Counted from the stretch's first letter, positions 35,196-47,590 are shown. The stretch is 64,000 nt of DNA from Lycorma delicatula (GCF_047948215.1 NC_134455.1:160376575-160440574); one strand, 5' to 3'. A program made the numbers and translations. Notes: generated by a model from the letters alone, not told the origin.

Positions 35196-36122
35196 AGAAG
35201 TAAAACTGTTGCACAGTTTTACAAAGACAAACCTTTTGTTTCTGAAGCCCTATTTTCAGTCAGAATGCTATGCTATTTTGCAGTCAGAAATGCACTGATT
35301 TACACACCAAATACGGTCAATTAACCAGCAGACCGTACACATAAGCATCAAGTTTCAACTTACTCACCATTGTGACTCACTGCATAAGCAAATATGAAAA
35401 ATACACCACTACATCATCAACATAACCTCAAATTTTTTTCAACCTTAAATTGGTTGTAACTCAAGAAACAACTTAACCAACTTTCATCAAAGTTTCACTT
35501 GCACAATTTCAGGTATAATATTAAAGCATATCTAAATTTTAAAATGAAATTAATCGAGTAGTTTTATAGATTTTCAAGTCAAAAAGTTTTATACATAGAC
35601 CAATACCAGGTGATCATTTGAAAAGTTACCACATTTATTATTAAAGTCCCATCGTATTTTTGTTTACAGGCATGTATACCATTCTCGGGGAGAACTTTTT
35701 GAAATTACTTTTTAAAGAAGTGGAAGCCACTTCCACTTGCGGCTACTCCGCTACACCTACCCCAACTCAAAAATCTTAAATGGTGATGGTAACATTTAAT
35801 TACATTATTTAACAATCCAAAAAAATTAATTAATTTTGGTGAAAAGAAGATTAAAATCCTCCCACCCCTTTGCTCGGTAGGTGCAAAAAACCAATTGGGG
35901 TAGTACTTTTTTTAAATTTTAGTTCAACAAAAATAACTATTGAATTACATGATATTACTTCTTAAACAATTTGAAATAATCATAATTTGTGAATTAACAC
36001 TGTGAAAATAATTTTTTAAATTACCAACACAAAATTTTGCCCTTAAATGTTTTCTAAATTTTTAAGGGTTGAAAACTTTTTTTGAAATGAGACAATAACC
36101 TCATTTGAAGGCCCTTTGAATG
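35196..36122. other. Repeat-like non-coding stretch
   Basis: Contains phrases typical of DNA-transposon ends (AACTCAAGAAACAACTTAAC, GGTGATGGTAACATTTAAT) and a small inverted pair GAAGTGGAAGCCACTTCC at 35718, but I could not delimit an element. Confidence 0.4.
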
Positions 36123-36715
36123 ACAACTAATTTGGTACAAATAAAATAAAAATTGGTTCACTGGTATTGAAGTTATGATTAAAAATGTGGTTTTTTAGGT
36201 TATGTTGTGATATAGTGTTAGTGATCCAAAACATTAGGTCTGAAATCGTCAGTCTTTGCTATAAATATGAATTTTAGGTTTCTCCAGCATTGAAAAAATG
36301 TACCAGTAAACACAGCATTATAACATCAGTTAAACATATGTAAAAACCAATAAGACACCTACTTCTCTGCTGGTAACATTTTGAAAAATTGACTACCTTG
36401 TCATAACAAGTTATAATTAAACAATAATAATTTTTTTTCTGCCGACTACTGAGAACTTAGTTTCAATGCTAAATTTTTTCAAATTGAATAAAATTAGTGG
36501 CAAAAAGTATTTATTGTATTTATTTCATCATATTTTATTTAAATTATTGTGTTCTTTAGTTAAAATTGGCATTTTGTTTGTTATTGATCAAATACTTGGG
36601 TCTTTTTTTTGTCTTTAGCAAAATTTTTCTTGCTAAAATGACTAACAATCTGGAAGAAAGAATTTAACTAAAATTTTTACATATGGAAAACAAAATAAAT
36701 GTGCTAGAACTGCCC

Positions 36716-36730
36716 AAGTGTTTAATGAAC
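36716..36730. repeat. SINE target duplication, left
   Basis: AAGTGTTTAATGAAC; 14 of 15 bases match 37020-37034. Confidence 0.92.
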
Positions 36731-37019
36731 GAACCCAACGGTTTGGTCTAGTAGTGAATGCGTCTTCCCAAATCAGCTGATTTGGAAATCGAGAGTTCCA
36801 GCGTTCAAGTCCTAGTAAAAGCAGTTACTTTTATAGGGACTTGAATACTAGATCATAGATACCAGTGTTCTTTGGTGGTTGGGTCTCCATTAACCACACA
36901 TTTCAGGAATGGTCGAATTGATACTGTACAAGACTACATTTCAATTACACACATTCATAACATCCTCTGAAGTAATACCGGAATGGTAATTTCCAGAGGC
37001 TAAACAGGAAAAAAGAAGG
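36731..37019 (+). mobile_element. tRNA-derived SINE inside the mariner transposase
   Basis: 289 bp with a box A-like TGGTCTAGTAGTG near the 5' end and a box B-like CGTTCAAGTCC about 60 bp on, the internal polymerase III promoter spacing. Body contains GATACCAGTGTTCTTTGG and ends with GGCTAAACAGGAAAAAAG. Flanked by a 15-bp target duplication. A truncated relative is at 58883-59073 on the other strand. Confidence 0.9.
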
Positions 37020-37034
37020 AAGCGTTTAATGAAC
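37020..37034. repeat. SINE target duplication, right
   Basis: AAGCGTTTAATGAAC, one base different from 36716-36730. Confidence 0.92.
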
Positions 37035-38340
37035 AGCAGCCAAATAAAAATACTTCACACTCTGACTGTAAAACTTGCAAAAAAAATTCCAAGAAACAGG
37101 ATCTGTCGTGAATAAAAAACTTACAGGGCAAAAAGTTTTAGACAAATTAACTTTGGTTGAAATCTTGGAAAATGTAGTAGCAAATCCACAGAATTCAATT
37201 TATAAAATATTCCATGAAACTGGGGTTTCTTATGGTTCTGTTTTCTCTACGTTAAAACTGAATAAATCTTTTCCGAATAAAATTCTACTGTATCAAGAAC
37301 TGAATGAGGTTGATGCTGACAGAAGGATTGAATTCTGTGAAGAAATGATTCAATTAATAGAAGCAAATCCAATGTTTACAAAAAATATTTGTTTTCTGAC
37401 AAATTCAACTTCTTTCTTTCTAAATGGTTTGTTAATAAACATAACTGCCGATACTGGATCAATGTAAATACTCATGTTTTCAATGTTGGAAATGCGCAGC
37501 ATACTGAAAAAATAAATGTGTGGGCCCGGATTTACGGTGGTAACATAATCGGTCTAGTATTTACTGATGGTAATTTAACTGTTAAAATATATTTGCAGTT
37601 GCTGGATGAAGTTATTCACCCACTAAAAGTCCATGCCTTAGAAAATCAGTTAGATGACAATGGAAACATGTTACTTAGAAACAGTTGAGTGGCCGGCAAG
37701 ATCTGCTGATCTTACACCACTAGATGTTTTTTGTGGGGTCATTTAAAATCAATAATTTATAAAGAAATTTGGGCTAATGTACAAGAGTTAAAAAATAAAA
37801 TTGTAGGGGCATGTAGGGATATAACTAAAGAAACTTTAATAAAAGTAAGATGTAAATTTCAACAAACACTGTTACTGTTTACAGTAAAATGGGAATTACA
37901 CTGAATAAATGATTTAAAAAGTGATGCTTTTATTTTATTGAGGTAAAAAAAATGTGTTTCATTTATTATTTCTTAAGGACTCTTATTGTTAAAAACTTTC
38001 ATAACAAAATTAACTAATGAATGAGTTTTTATTTAATTATTTAATCATTAAATTTATCTGGTAATAGATTTTTCAACATGTTACCAGCAAAGAAGTAGAT
38101 ACCTTATTATTGGTTTTTCATATGTTTAACTGATGTTATAATTCTGTGTTTGTTGTATACTTTTGAATGCTGGAGAAACTTAAAACCCATATTTTTAACA
38201 AGAACAGATTTCAGACCTAATGCTTTGGGTCACTAACAACACTGTACCCTAAGATAACCTAAAAAAAACAAAAAAAAACAAATTTTTAATCATAATTTCA
38301 ATACCAGTAAACAAAATTTTATTTGTACCAAATTAATTGT

Positions 38341-39038
38341 TTGGTACAAATGATACTCACGTACATGATATTTTATAACAAGTATTTATACTAATAATAT
38401 TTATAAGAATCTGAAAAAAAAACTATGAACTTCACGTTGGCTAATTATTATTTTATTTGAATATAATGATAAACCAAATAAACAGATTTTGTTCTATAAA
38501 ACTTAAAAAATTCTAAGAAATTCTTTTAACTTTCTGATTGCTGTTACAACTCAAAATATTTGTATTTCATTGATTATTCTCTTATACATTGTATAACAGG
38601 CATATTAAAAATTAAAAAGAAATTTTAATTTTTTCAAGTTTTATAAACCAATATGTTTTTTGTTTATAAAATTATTACATTCTTTTTAAAGCACAAAACC
38701 AAAGCAGGATAACTCAATGCCTATAATCTTATTATTTATACATAATACCCAAAACATAAATAAATAAAACTACAAACACAGCATCATTATCAAATTAACT
38801 AGTAAGTCGTCAGTAGTGCATCATCGATGCTGTTCAGTAATGCTAAGGGACCTGGACCCAATTTAGTTATTTGAGTTTAATTAACAGCGTTCTCAGTAGT
38901 AACAAGCCTACATTTGAACATGATCAAATACTAAACTTTAACTACTTTTTTATCGTTAATTGTGAAGCGATACATATGTAATTAAAGAGAATTATAATAA
39001 TAAATAACATAAAATGGGCCTTTTGGTAATTTACTTAC
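38341..39038. other. CAND1 intron 4, right end
   Basis: AT-rich. Nothing recognised. Confidence 0.55.
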
Positions 39039-39187
39039 CGTTTTCTGACAGCTTGCCGTGGTGAAGAAAGTTGAGGTAGTAATGCAGCAAGAATAGTGGT
39101 ATGAAAAAACACCAGTAGCCCACCAAACCTCGATAACAAATCTGCCAATATGTCCAACGCTTCCAGTTGTACAGACACATCTTCTTG
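39039..39187 (-). CDS. CAND1: CAND1 coding exon 4
   Basis: Acceptor TTTAG before CAAGAAGATG at 39187; donor GTAAGT after 39039. Encodes [20 protein letters not shown], then [19 protein letters not shown] and [10 protein letters not shown], matching residues ~143-192 of the family. HEAT repeats. 149 nt, ends in phase 2; CG|A with the next exon gives Arg, as in vertebrate VRKRT. Confidence 0.96.
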
Positions 39188-40585
39188 CTAAACAAAATTA
39201 GAACTTGCTATATAAAAGCGAGAAATCATTCAAAACTGTATGTCTGAATTTTCATCTGTTTATTAAATTACAAAATTCCTTTCATGTTATATAAATTTTA
39301 CATCGCTGAAAGAAATGAACTTTTAAATTAAAAAAGAAAAATACACGAGTGTTATTTTTTCAAATGTACTGGATGCATAAAAAAAGGGGAAAAAGAATCC
39401 TCAAGTAACAATGAAATTCATATAATTTGTAAAAGTTTTGCAGGAAATTTGATCCCAACCCCAAACAAAGGGTTCCATAAATAACAACAGGTGATTTTTT
39501 ATTTGATCACTCAAGATTAATTTTAAGAATAGAAATTTAAATAAGTAATTAAATTAAAAAATACATATTTAAAAGAATTTTTCAGCAGTTTAATGATGAC
39601 CTCCCACTCCTAGTAGTAAGAACTAATAATAAGTAGAATTTCTATGACTTGTAGGTCCTGGCAAATATCACAGTAAACCATAATAAAAAAAATAATACTA
39701 ATTAAAAATATAATAAAAATAAATATCAAATAGATAATAGCCATATTTAATTCTCACTGGAATGATTACTACTTATTATAATATATAGTATATTTACTAT
39801 TAATTACAATTAACCTGATTTACTCATGAAATCACAAAAACTGAAATTGTTTAAACTCTTTTTTTATGAGAAACTATGGTTTTTAGCAAGACAAGCATTT
39901 ATATGCTTGTCTTGGAAGTAATAAGGAAGTAGCTCCTACTCCCTTTACATTTTTTACTTGAGTGACTAAAAATCAATTGATAAAAGAACGAACAGAAAAA
40001 TTTAAGAGTGGAATAACACTTCAGAAAAAAATGATGAATTTATATTACTTCTCTAGTAAAACAAATGCTATAGATTCATTACGGGGAAAGAAATTAAATT
40101 TGAAAGCAAAGTTTATGAAATGAAACAGAAAGGAAGAGAACGAAGAGTTAAATAACAAATACAAGAATGGTTCAACAATTTAAATGACAAATAGCTATAG
40201 CACAAAAATTATTTAATAGAATAAACTGAAATGATCTGACATTGAAGTCTGCACACATGATATAGAAAATATCAGCTGCCTGAAAGAAATTTCTATATTA
40301 TAACCTATTTTGTTAATTTTAAAATTTCTGCTTTGCTTGAAACATGTATCACAGACACACAGCATGTTATGATAAAATGTTTTTTTCTGAAGTGTAAAAC
40401 GAAATGGAATTCACTTACAGATGTTAAAACAGTATTGAAAAAATGTAATAATCTTAACAGTTTTTGGCAGAAGTAATGTTTTTTTAGATCACATGACTTG
40501 GATTCTCTTCACTTTATGCCAGAACTAATTGTCAGAGTATGAAATGAAAATATCTGAGCTTGCCTGCCAAGAAAAATTCAAAACC
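39188..40585. other. CAND1 intron 3, right-hand non-coding part
   Basis: AT-rich. A short hairpin AAGACAAGCATTTATATGCTTGTCTT lies at about 39889-39914. The part from about 40080 may be the worn 5' portion of the mariner fragment that follows, but no protein is readable. Confidence 0.45.
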
Positions 40586-40589
40586 TAAA

Positions 40590-41090
40590 TATTATTATTA
40601 AAGTGATGCTAACGGTGTGTTTTGAGACAATTAAGACCCAATTTATTGCGATTATTTGGAAGAACAATGTACAATCAACAGTGACATGGAGTGGTTAATA
40701 TTTCAACATGATAGAAAATAAAATGAAACTTGTAATAAGGAAGAAATGTCCTGGTTCTCTCGCAAAAGGTATAAATCTTCTGTGTGATAATGCTGTTCCC
40801 ACACCAATCAAAAAGAAGTTACTCAAAAATTCGGTTGGGAAGTGTTGCCAGAACAAACATTACAATCTCAATCTCACACCATCAGATCTTTTTTTTGTAT
40901 GGTTCTCTTATGTGGCACCAAGTTTGGCAACAATGAGCAGATCAAAAATGCAGTAGATAAATGGCTCAGAGGCCATAGTGAATAAGTTTTCACTATTAGA
41001 ATAAGATAGCTCACAGATAGATCAATTGCCTAAATGTAGCCAGGAAACATGTTGAAAAGCAACACTGCTTTCATTGTCATTAAATAAATA
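40590..41090 (+). pseudogene. Mariner transposase fragment
   Basis: Plus-strand pieces in three frames: MLTVFWDN.DPIYCDYLEE, TINSDMEWL (the VMLTVFWD...TINS motif), then CPGSLAKGINLLCDNAVPTP (relatives have HDNARPH), FGWEVLPE, LTPSDLFF, and FGTKFGNNEQIKNAVDKWLR with a short tail. LCDNA carries the second catalytic Asp. Only the C-terminal half is present. Confidence 0.8.
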
Positions 41091-42220
41091 ATTTTTTTTT
41101 CTAATTATTTGCCTCTAATTACTGAACAACCCTCATGCAATAAATCAAAAATTGCAGAATTGTTTATTTAGGTAATAAAATTACAAAATAGAAACATAGT
41201 AAAAAAATACATTAAACACTTACTTGCACAAGCTTTTACAGAAAAGAAATCCACTGGAATCTGCACACATTCAGAAATTAAAAAGAGATTTTTTAAAATA
41301 ATTGGGTGCATGGCAGCAAAACATGGACAATAAGGTATATCAGAAAAACAAAGAATAGAGGATTCTTAAAATGCAGCTTTAATGGATAATACTGAAAATT
41401 AGTTGTGTTGATTGAGAATAAATGTTTTTAAAGGGTAAACTGGAGAAAAGGAAGTTGAAAAGATCTTACAGAAAGAGGGCAAAGTTATTAAAGCTATATA
41501 TATCATGGCATCCACAGATAGTGAATTTGGTTTTAGAAGGAAATATAGAGTGTAAATAATAACAATAGGAAAGGAAGGCAAATAAATATGAAACACTGAT
41601 ACCTGATAGCTAATTAAAAATTTTATATCAATGACTGAAATAGTAAACACACCTCTTTATATTTTAATTTTTCAACTATATTTTTAATTTAAAATTTATA
41701 TAATTTTACATTCTGACATTCTGATGAAGCAGACTTCTCTCCAACAGCACTCTATATAGGAAAAATGAAAAATAATTTGCAGCAGCAATGAGAATTTGTT
41801 TTTATAATTATATTCTGCAGCTAAGATGAAATCTGCTATATTACTTATTAATTTTTTAAACACCTGTGTGAAAATATAACAACAGAAACATAAAAAATAA
41901 CACTTTTTAAACAATATATATTATACAATGAAGCAGACAGGAGCAACTGAAAGTTTTGTAATAAATTATATTTTTAATTAAATTGTTTTTTTACAATAAT
42001 AATATATTATGTGAAATGGGGGGAGAGAGAAATATATAATGAAAAAGACATGAGAAAACAAGAGCAACTTCATTGGGTGGGATGCCAAACTACCCCATAA
42101 TCCTGCATTGCCAAAGGTAGCTGGCAAGTATATGAAACAATTATTTTTATAATATTGGTTATAATAAAAAAAACACAAAAGAAAAATAAGTAATTCAATA
42201 TTATAAACAAAATGATTTCA
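41091..42220. other. CAND1 intron 3, middle
   Basis: AT-rich; no coding signal. GGGTGGGATGCCA near 42076 is a small GC island without a call. Confidence 0.5.
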
Positions 42221-42224
42221 ATAT

Positions 42225-42680
42225 ATAACTACCATTGTATTTTTATAATCAAAAACCAACTTGAACAACCCAAGTACAGAATTACAATATATTTAGGAAT
42301 GATATAAGTGTATTATTATTTTGAAGTTTGATGTGAAAATCTAAATGATAACTTTGCCTGGTCGGCATTCATGATGATTTTTCTGAAGTCCATACTTATA
42401 CAACCCATATTCTTCTGTACTAATATATTGTATTTTTATAATCAAAAACCAACTTGAATAACCTAAGTACAGATTTAAAAAAAAAAATCATTATGAATGA
42501 CAACCGAGCAATGTTATCATTTAGATTTTATAAGTTACATATCAGAGTTTAAAATATAATACACTTAATAACTTTTAATAAAATGTGCTTTAAATTAAAC
42601 ATCATCCCTAAATATATTGTACTTCTGTACTTGGTTGTTCAAGATGGCTTCTGATTATAAAATTATCTACCATTATAGAA
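42225..42680. repeat. Foldback repeat next to CAND1 exon 3 donor
   Basis: Left arm 42225-42385 and right arm about 42478-42680 are inverted copies: CTTGAACAACC-AAGTACAG, ACAATATATTTAGG, AAATCTAAATGATAAC and GTCATTCAT-ATGATTTTT. A direct copy of the left-arm start (TTTTTATAATCAAAAACCAA) occurs at 42433. MITE- or foldback-like, no coding. The right arm ends about 10 bp from the exon 3 donor at 42690. Confidence 0.75.
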
Positions 42681-42690
42681 TAACTGTTAC

Positions 42691-42904
42691 CTTTTCAATT
42701 GCACTGCTTAATCTTCCAGTTATTTTCTTACAGACATTTGCAGCAAGCGCACTAGAAGCTAAAGGTAATTCGCTAATAACAGTTTTCAATCCTATACTTG
42801 ATATGTCACGTAACTGTTCTTTTTCAGATACCATATTATCACATAACGCATCAACTATTGTCTCCACTTGATATTCTTTCACTTTGTTAACTAATGGTCC
42901 TAGG
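42691..42904 (-). CDS. CAND1: CAND1 coding exon 3
   Basis: Acceptor GCAG at 42906-42905, donor GTAACA after 42691. Encodes [20 protein letters not shown], then REQ-type and [20 protein letters not shown] segments, ending SAIEK (residues ~72-142). These are HEAT repeats of the CAND1 N-terminal arch, the part that in known structures wraps around the cullin C-terminal/RBX1 side. 214 nt, leaves phase 0. An inverted repeat ends about 10 bp beyond its donor (see findings). Confidence 0.96.
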
Positions 42905-44917
42905 CTGCAATACAAAAAAAAAAGTATTTGATAAAATACAACATAAAATTACTAATTACTTTTACACCACTAAGAACAGCAAATATATAAGAACACAACT
43001 CTTCAATAGCAGTTCCTTTTATTTTCTTATTATTTAATTTGTTTTAAAACTGTTTGTTTCTTTTAATAACTCCAATGTGGTTAATGAGAAAAGAAATTTT
43101 ATAAATTGACAAATAATAATTATATATATATAAATATTCCGACTAAAGGTTGGAATATTACCAATGCTATTGTCACCAACTATAATATAAAGCCTTAGCA
43201 GCACTAGAAGGATAACAACTATACTATGTGTCTGCATTTACACGCACACATGTGTGAGTATGCTCACATGTAGATATATATTTTTACACTCATGAGCATG
43301 AAAATACTTTTTAATTAAACACCAAAGAAGTACTAATTATGGTTTTTCACAAACTTCTAAGCAATTTCATTGTTTTCACAATATTAGTTTAATCACATGC
43401 AATATTTAAAATTGTAACTATTCTCATTTGTGTAGTGGATGTCCCTTTATATGAACACATGAAAAACGGTATAGCAGATGTTACTGTGATTTTTTTAATT
43501 ATATTTAGGCTGTTAATACTTGAACATGCACAATTTCATTACACAAATATAGCATAAACATTACACAATGGGAAATGAAAATAAATTTTAACCACTCATT
43601 TTCAATTCAACTTTCAGCTGTTGAGAAATAAGCATATTTTTTTCTATTATGCCAACTTTTATAAGCAATATTTTTAAAATATTGCTTAAAAAACAATAGT
43701 TTACTTTATCTTCATGGAATCAAAAAAACAACTGAGAATGTTTACTGAAGTTAGCTTGACGCCTGTGTTAGTGGAGCTATAACTATTGCCAAAATTATTG
43801 TGTAAACATCAATTCTACTATTAAAGTTACCAATCTATTTTGTACTAAATTTAAAAATAATAGATGGGTATTTTTCATTATCTCAATTTTACAATTACAG
43901 GAAGGCAAAAAAGTATGGTTTTTTCAGGATTGGTCAAGCTTAGGTGTAAACATAGGGATTTAAACTGGCACAGTTTGCCAGGTCATCTATACTCCAGCTG
44001 TAATGTAATTCTGTATTTTTCAAAGCAAAAAAATACAAAGATAAAACATTTGCTTTTATTTATTCTTTTTATTACTTTACCATATAAGAAATGAACAAAA
44101 TCATATGTTATAAAATAAATATCATTATTGAGAAAAATAACTGTAATTACTGCACAACAATTTCAGCCACAGAACAATTCGCTGGTTATGTTAACTGAAT
44201 ACATTAAGTAATGCCAGATATCAATTATTAATAATAACTTCCGTTATTTACTTTCAAAATTTACACTTCATTAATTAAGCATTGCAATGAGTAATAATAA
44301 CTTATGTTTTTAGTTAAGTTCATATTTATTCACATGCTATACATATTAAATATGTATAGCTCGAACAATAAAAATTTAGTGATGTTGTTGCTAACACATT
44401 TAAAAAAAAGTAAATTCATATAATTAATTCTAACAATAATTAAGATCGGCTGGTTCATTAACAAATAAGAAGAAAGAAGATGACAAAAGATGTTTACATT
44501 AAGGAAGAGGACAAAGAAAACAAATGAATCTGAACAATTACTGTGTTAAAATATGAGAATTTTAAATAATATGCAACCACTACACAATAATTAGTCGCCA
44601 CTACAATTTTTAACATTTATTTTCAATGTAAAATACATATGTACATGAATGCACAATCTTTTGCATATTTCCATAATGTCTACTATCTAACAAATAACAT
44701 GATAAAATTACACGCTTTTTCAAGCTCAAGTATTTTCCGAATATAACAAGTTTGTCAATTTTAAATATCTAAGAAAAGTGAAATAGCTTGTTTGTATGGT
44801 AATTAATGTTACAACTAAAGCAAATTACAAATATTTATATTTTTATTAAATCAGTGCAGATTAGTTAGGGAAATGAACAAAAGAAAGTAGCAATATAGAA
44901 CGAGTTCAATACATTAC
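42905..44917. other. CAND1 intron 2
   Basis: 2.0 kb, AT-rich, with a (TA)n at 43120-43132 and a near-palindrome ATACATATTAAATATGTAT at 44340. No mobile element recognised. Confidence 0.6.
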
Positions 44918-45087
44918 CACTTAACAGCTAGATTTTGGACTTCACCATTCTTATCTTCAAGGAGCCTTAATAACATTTTAACGACTTTTCTTTCAGAATC
45001 ATCATCCAGTTTGATACTATCTTTTTGCAGTTCAGTCATGAGATCATTTGTAGCCATAAATCTGAAGTCTTTGTCACTTGATGTCAT
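44918..45087 (-). CDS. CAND1: CAND1 coding exon 2
   Basis: Acceptor TTTTAG before ATGACATCA at 45087; donor GTAATG after 44918. Encodes [20 protein letters not shown] and onward to [10 protein letters not shown], nearly identical to vertebrate CAND1 residues after NLLEK. This is the first HEAT repeat region (about residues 15-71). 170 nt, ends in phase 2; the split codon TG|C gives Cys with the next exon. The Met that opens the exon is internal in the family, so it should not be taken as the start. Confidence 0.96.
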
Positions 45088-45780
45088 CTAAAACAATTAC
45101 ATAAAATTTAATTGAACAAATATTAATAAAAATAAGCTGTATTATAAAAAATATGGCAAAACTACAACAGTATTTCTTTAATATACTAATTGATATTCTA
45201 GTGAAATAAGTAATCCTGAAGAAAAGGTCCTAAGATAGGTAAACTACCCTTCCTCTTCCCTTTATTTCTTCTTCCTTATTCATTCTAAAGGGCAATCCTA
45301 CTTCCACTGTAGCACCATGCTGAGCATTCTGGTAGTAAGGAAGCTGTTTCTTTTCTGCAGCTTAGTGGGTAACAACCCTATGTACCTATGGAACTGTCCA
45401 ATAACTGTTTTCTATCCACAGTTTGCAAAAAACTCAACTAGTGATTGGATCCCTATTAGATAGAAAATGATTGTTCCTGTTTCTATTACCAAAATATGAA
45501 TAAATCCAGTAATTCAAAAATTAATAACTTTAAAAGGATTGAGAACACTTATAATACATTACCCCTTAAAAATAACTTTTCACTTAAAAAGGTTATTCTT
45601 TAAACAGAACAAAATGATGAACATATATTGAAAGGTGTCTCTTTAGGAAACAATTTGTTAAACTGAACACAATTTTTATTTTTTTATGCTGAATCAACTT
45701 CTTATAAATCATTATTCAGAAAGTAGTTTTTGTTTATATCTGTTTCACATTTGTTACTTCACGTGGTAGGTCAAAAATAT
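45088..45780. other. CAND1 intron 1, left end
   Basis: AT-rich. 45230-45470 is a little more GC-rich and reads like a dispersed repeat, but I could not match it to anything in the window. Confidence 0.4.
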
Positions 45781-45782
45781 TT

Positions 45783-45957
45783 CTTTTTTTTTTCATTTGT
45801 TCGTTTAACCTTCAGGACCACTGTTAGGTACTTCAGAGGAAGAGATAAATGATTTGTAGCATGTGTGAAAATGCCATGCCTGACCAGAATTCGAACCCTG
45901 GACCTCTGGATGAAAAGCCGAGACGACACTACCACTCATGCCACGGAGGTCGGCCAG
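45783..45957 (-). mobile_element. tRNA-derived SINE
   Basis: On the minus strand: GGCCGACCTCCGTGGCATGA, GTGGTAG (box A), GGTTCGAATTC (box B), then a GTCAGGCATGGCATTTTCAC body, GGTCCTGAAGGTTAAACG and poly(A) (T run at 45783-45797). The same family as 49637-49787. A tRNA-like head with both internal promoter boxes, but no foldable tRNA end, so not a tRNA gene. Confidence 0.88.
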
Positions 45958-46389
45958 TTCGAAAGTACTAAAAATAAATACGACAAAAATAAATCATAAT
46001 CAAAACGTTTTTGTCAGTAAAATATTTTCGAATTCATATACAAAACAGAAAAAAATAAGAGCGATTAAATCATGAACAAAAAAGAAACTTTTAAATTTTC
46101 TTAATAAAATCAATTTGTTTTTAGTAATAACCATTTTGATTAGGAAAGGTTAAACTCAGGATCAGCAATACTCTACAAGTACTTTGGTTTATACCTTGCC
46201 AAGATGAGATATCAAATGGCATGAATGATGTATATAATAATTATTTTTAGGCATAACTAGGGCCTTAATGCAATATTGATCATCAAATTTTGTTACAAAA
46301 GCTGTTGAATTGTAGAATTAGGGGAATGGTTTAGGAGTAATCTTAAAAAAAGAATGTATTAAAGTAAATGGGTATATAAGCAGAATGGA

Positions 46390-46465
46390 CAGAATAAAGT
46401 GTAGAGTGCCACAATGTTATGCATTATGCACGCACGTGTGTGCACGTGCGCGCACACACACGGCA
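46390..46465. repeat. Imperfect (GTGC/CACA) simple repeat
   Basis: CACGTGTGTGCACGTGCGCG followed by CACACACAC. Self-complementary in part. Confidence 0.7.
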
Positions 46466-46467
46466 AT

Positions 46468-46833
46468 TTATAGTGTTACCAACACTTCCGTTTTTTTGTT
46501 CTATTAACAAAAATAATGAAAAAGTTCATATAAACTTGGGTCTGGAAACACTGTTACAACAAGAAAAAGATTTCACCCTGATTCCTGGGCAAATGAAATA
46601 AATACTGAAATTCTAGGAACCCAAATTAAGAGGTAAACTTAATATTTTAACCTGACAAATTGAATAAAACAGGATCCAGAACCATATCTCCAATAGTTCT
46701 CATATCAAACTTAAAACAAAAAAAATTATTGCCTAAAAACAAACTTGCTAATCAGGTTTCTGGACCCAGGTTTATATGAACATTTTTCATTATTTTTATT
46801 AGTACAATGAGCTCAGAAAGCACCTGTAACACT
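46468..46833. repeat. Inverted-repeat (MITE-like) element
   Basis: Arms 46468-46545 and 46756-46833 are inverted: TAGTGTTAC at the ends and AAAATAATGAAAAA-GTTCAT, ATAAAC-TGGGTC inside. About 366 bp with no coding capacity. No target duplication found. Confidence 0.7.
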
Positions 46834-47495
46834 ACGTGAAAGCTTTCAAATGGTGATTTAATGTAAGTAAATTGATTTTCTTCAAAAAAAAAATTTGTAT
46901 TTTTATTTTCAAACTGGTCAAAACTTTACTAGATCTGTAAATAATACAAATGTCTACAAATAAACAAACGACATGAAATAATTCTTGAATTGGGATTAAA
47001 AGAACTAAAATAGTAAAGTACTTAGGAATACAATGAAATGGCAATTTAAATTTGAAATCCTGCATTAATTTAAATTCAAAATTAAATAAGAAGTATAAAA
47101 TTTTTACTTTATCTGCAAGCTATTATGTCCTACCACGATGACATATACTTTTCAGCAATAAAAATAAATTATGGCATCTTAGGGTGGGCAGACACTATCA
47201 CTGCAAATCTTAATTTTTGTCATATAAATCAAAAAGAGATTATAAGGATTGTCATTAAAATAAATTAAATGAACACTCAAAACAGATATTTTAAAGCCTT
47301 AATATTTTACCTTTAGAATATTTATACACAACAAAAGTAATTAAAATCTATTATATAATGGCAATGACATACAATAGTGTAAAAGAAAAAATTGACTTGA
47401 CTAAGAAGAAAAAATTGATTTTGTGCCGTAACAAGTTATATAGTATTACACACCAACCAAATAAAATTAAAAAATATTTTTCACTATATTAATAA

Positions 47496-47590
47496 GTGAT
47501 TACCTGCTTGAGAGATAATCTGTTAACATAATTCACAACAATCCAGCTTGGTTGTTCATGAACTAAACTTATCCTTGATAATAAAATATG
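47496..47590. repeat. Dispersed repeat, copy 1 in CAND1 intron 1
   Basis: Matches 50424-50515: CTTGA-AGAT-ATC-TTAACATAATTCACA and TTGTTCATGAACTAAA. Roughly 85% alike by eye. Family unknown; the two copies could be ends of a ~3-kb unit. Confidence 0.65.

Larger units (their letters stand above)
36638..37904 (+). pseudogene. Mariner-like transposase, broken by SINE and mutations
   Basis: Opens MTNNLEERI then a stop; after a shift reads YGKQNKCARTAQVFNE, interrupted at 36731-37019 by a SINE, and resumes QQPNKNTSH on the other side. Then KFQETGSVVNKKLTGQKVLD (helix-turn-helix part), DADRRIEFCEEMIQLIEANP, CFLTNSTSFFLNGLLIN in one frame and FVNKHNCRYWINVNTHVFN, INVWARIYGGNIIGLVFTDG in the next, PLD.F-like WGHLKSIIYKE, and an end at TGA 37902-37904. 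The FSD and DG acidic motifs remain recognisable. Not functional. Confidence 0.85.
36123..38340 (+). mobile_element. Mariner-like transposon with long inverted arms
   Basis: Arms 36123-36395 and 38068-38340 are inverted copies: outer end ACAA-TAATTTGGTACAAAT, inner CATATG, TAACATCAGTTAAAC and CTTCTCTGCTGGTAACATTTTG. Between them is a Tc1/mariner-type transposase, itself split by a SINE. Target duplication not clear. Confidence 0.85.

Noticed and set aside
45081..45087. MTSSDKDF Met as the CAND1 start codon
   Set aside because: An AG acceptor precedes it and a better first exon (MTNVSYQIANLLEK) exists at 50849-50890 in the right phase.
45880..45957. tRNA gene on the minus strand
   Set aside because: Has box A and box B sequences, but no complete cloverleaf and it continues into a SINE body with poly(A).
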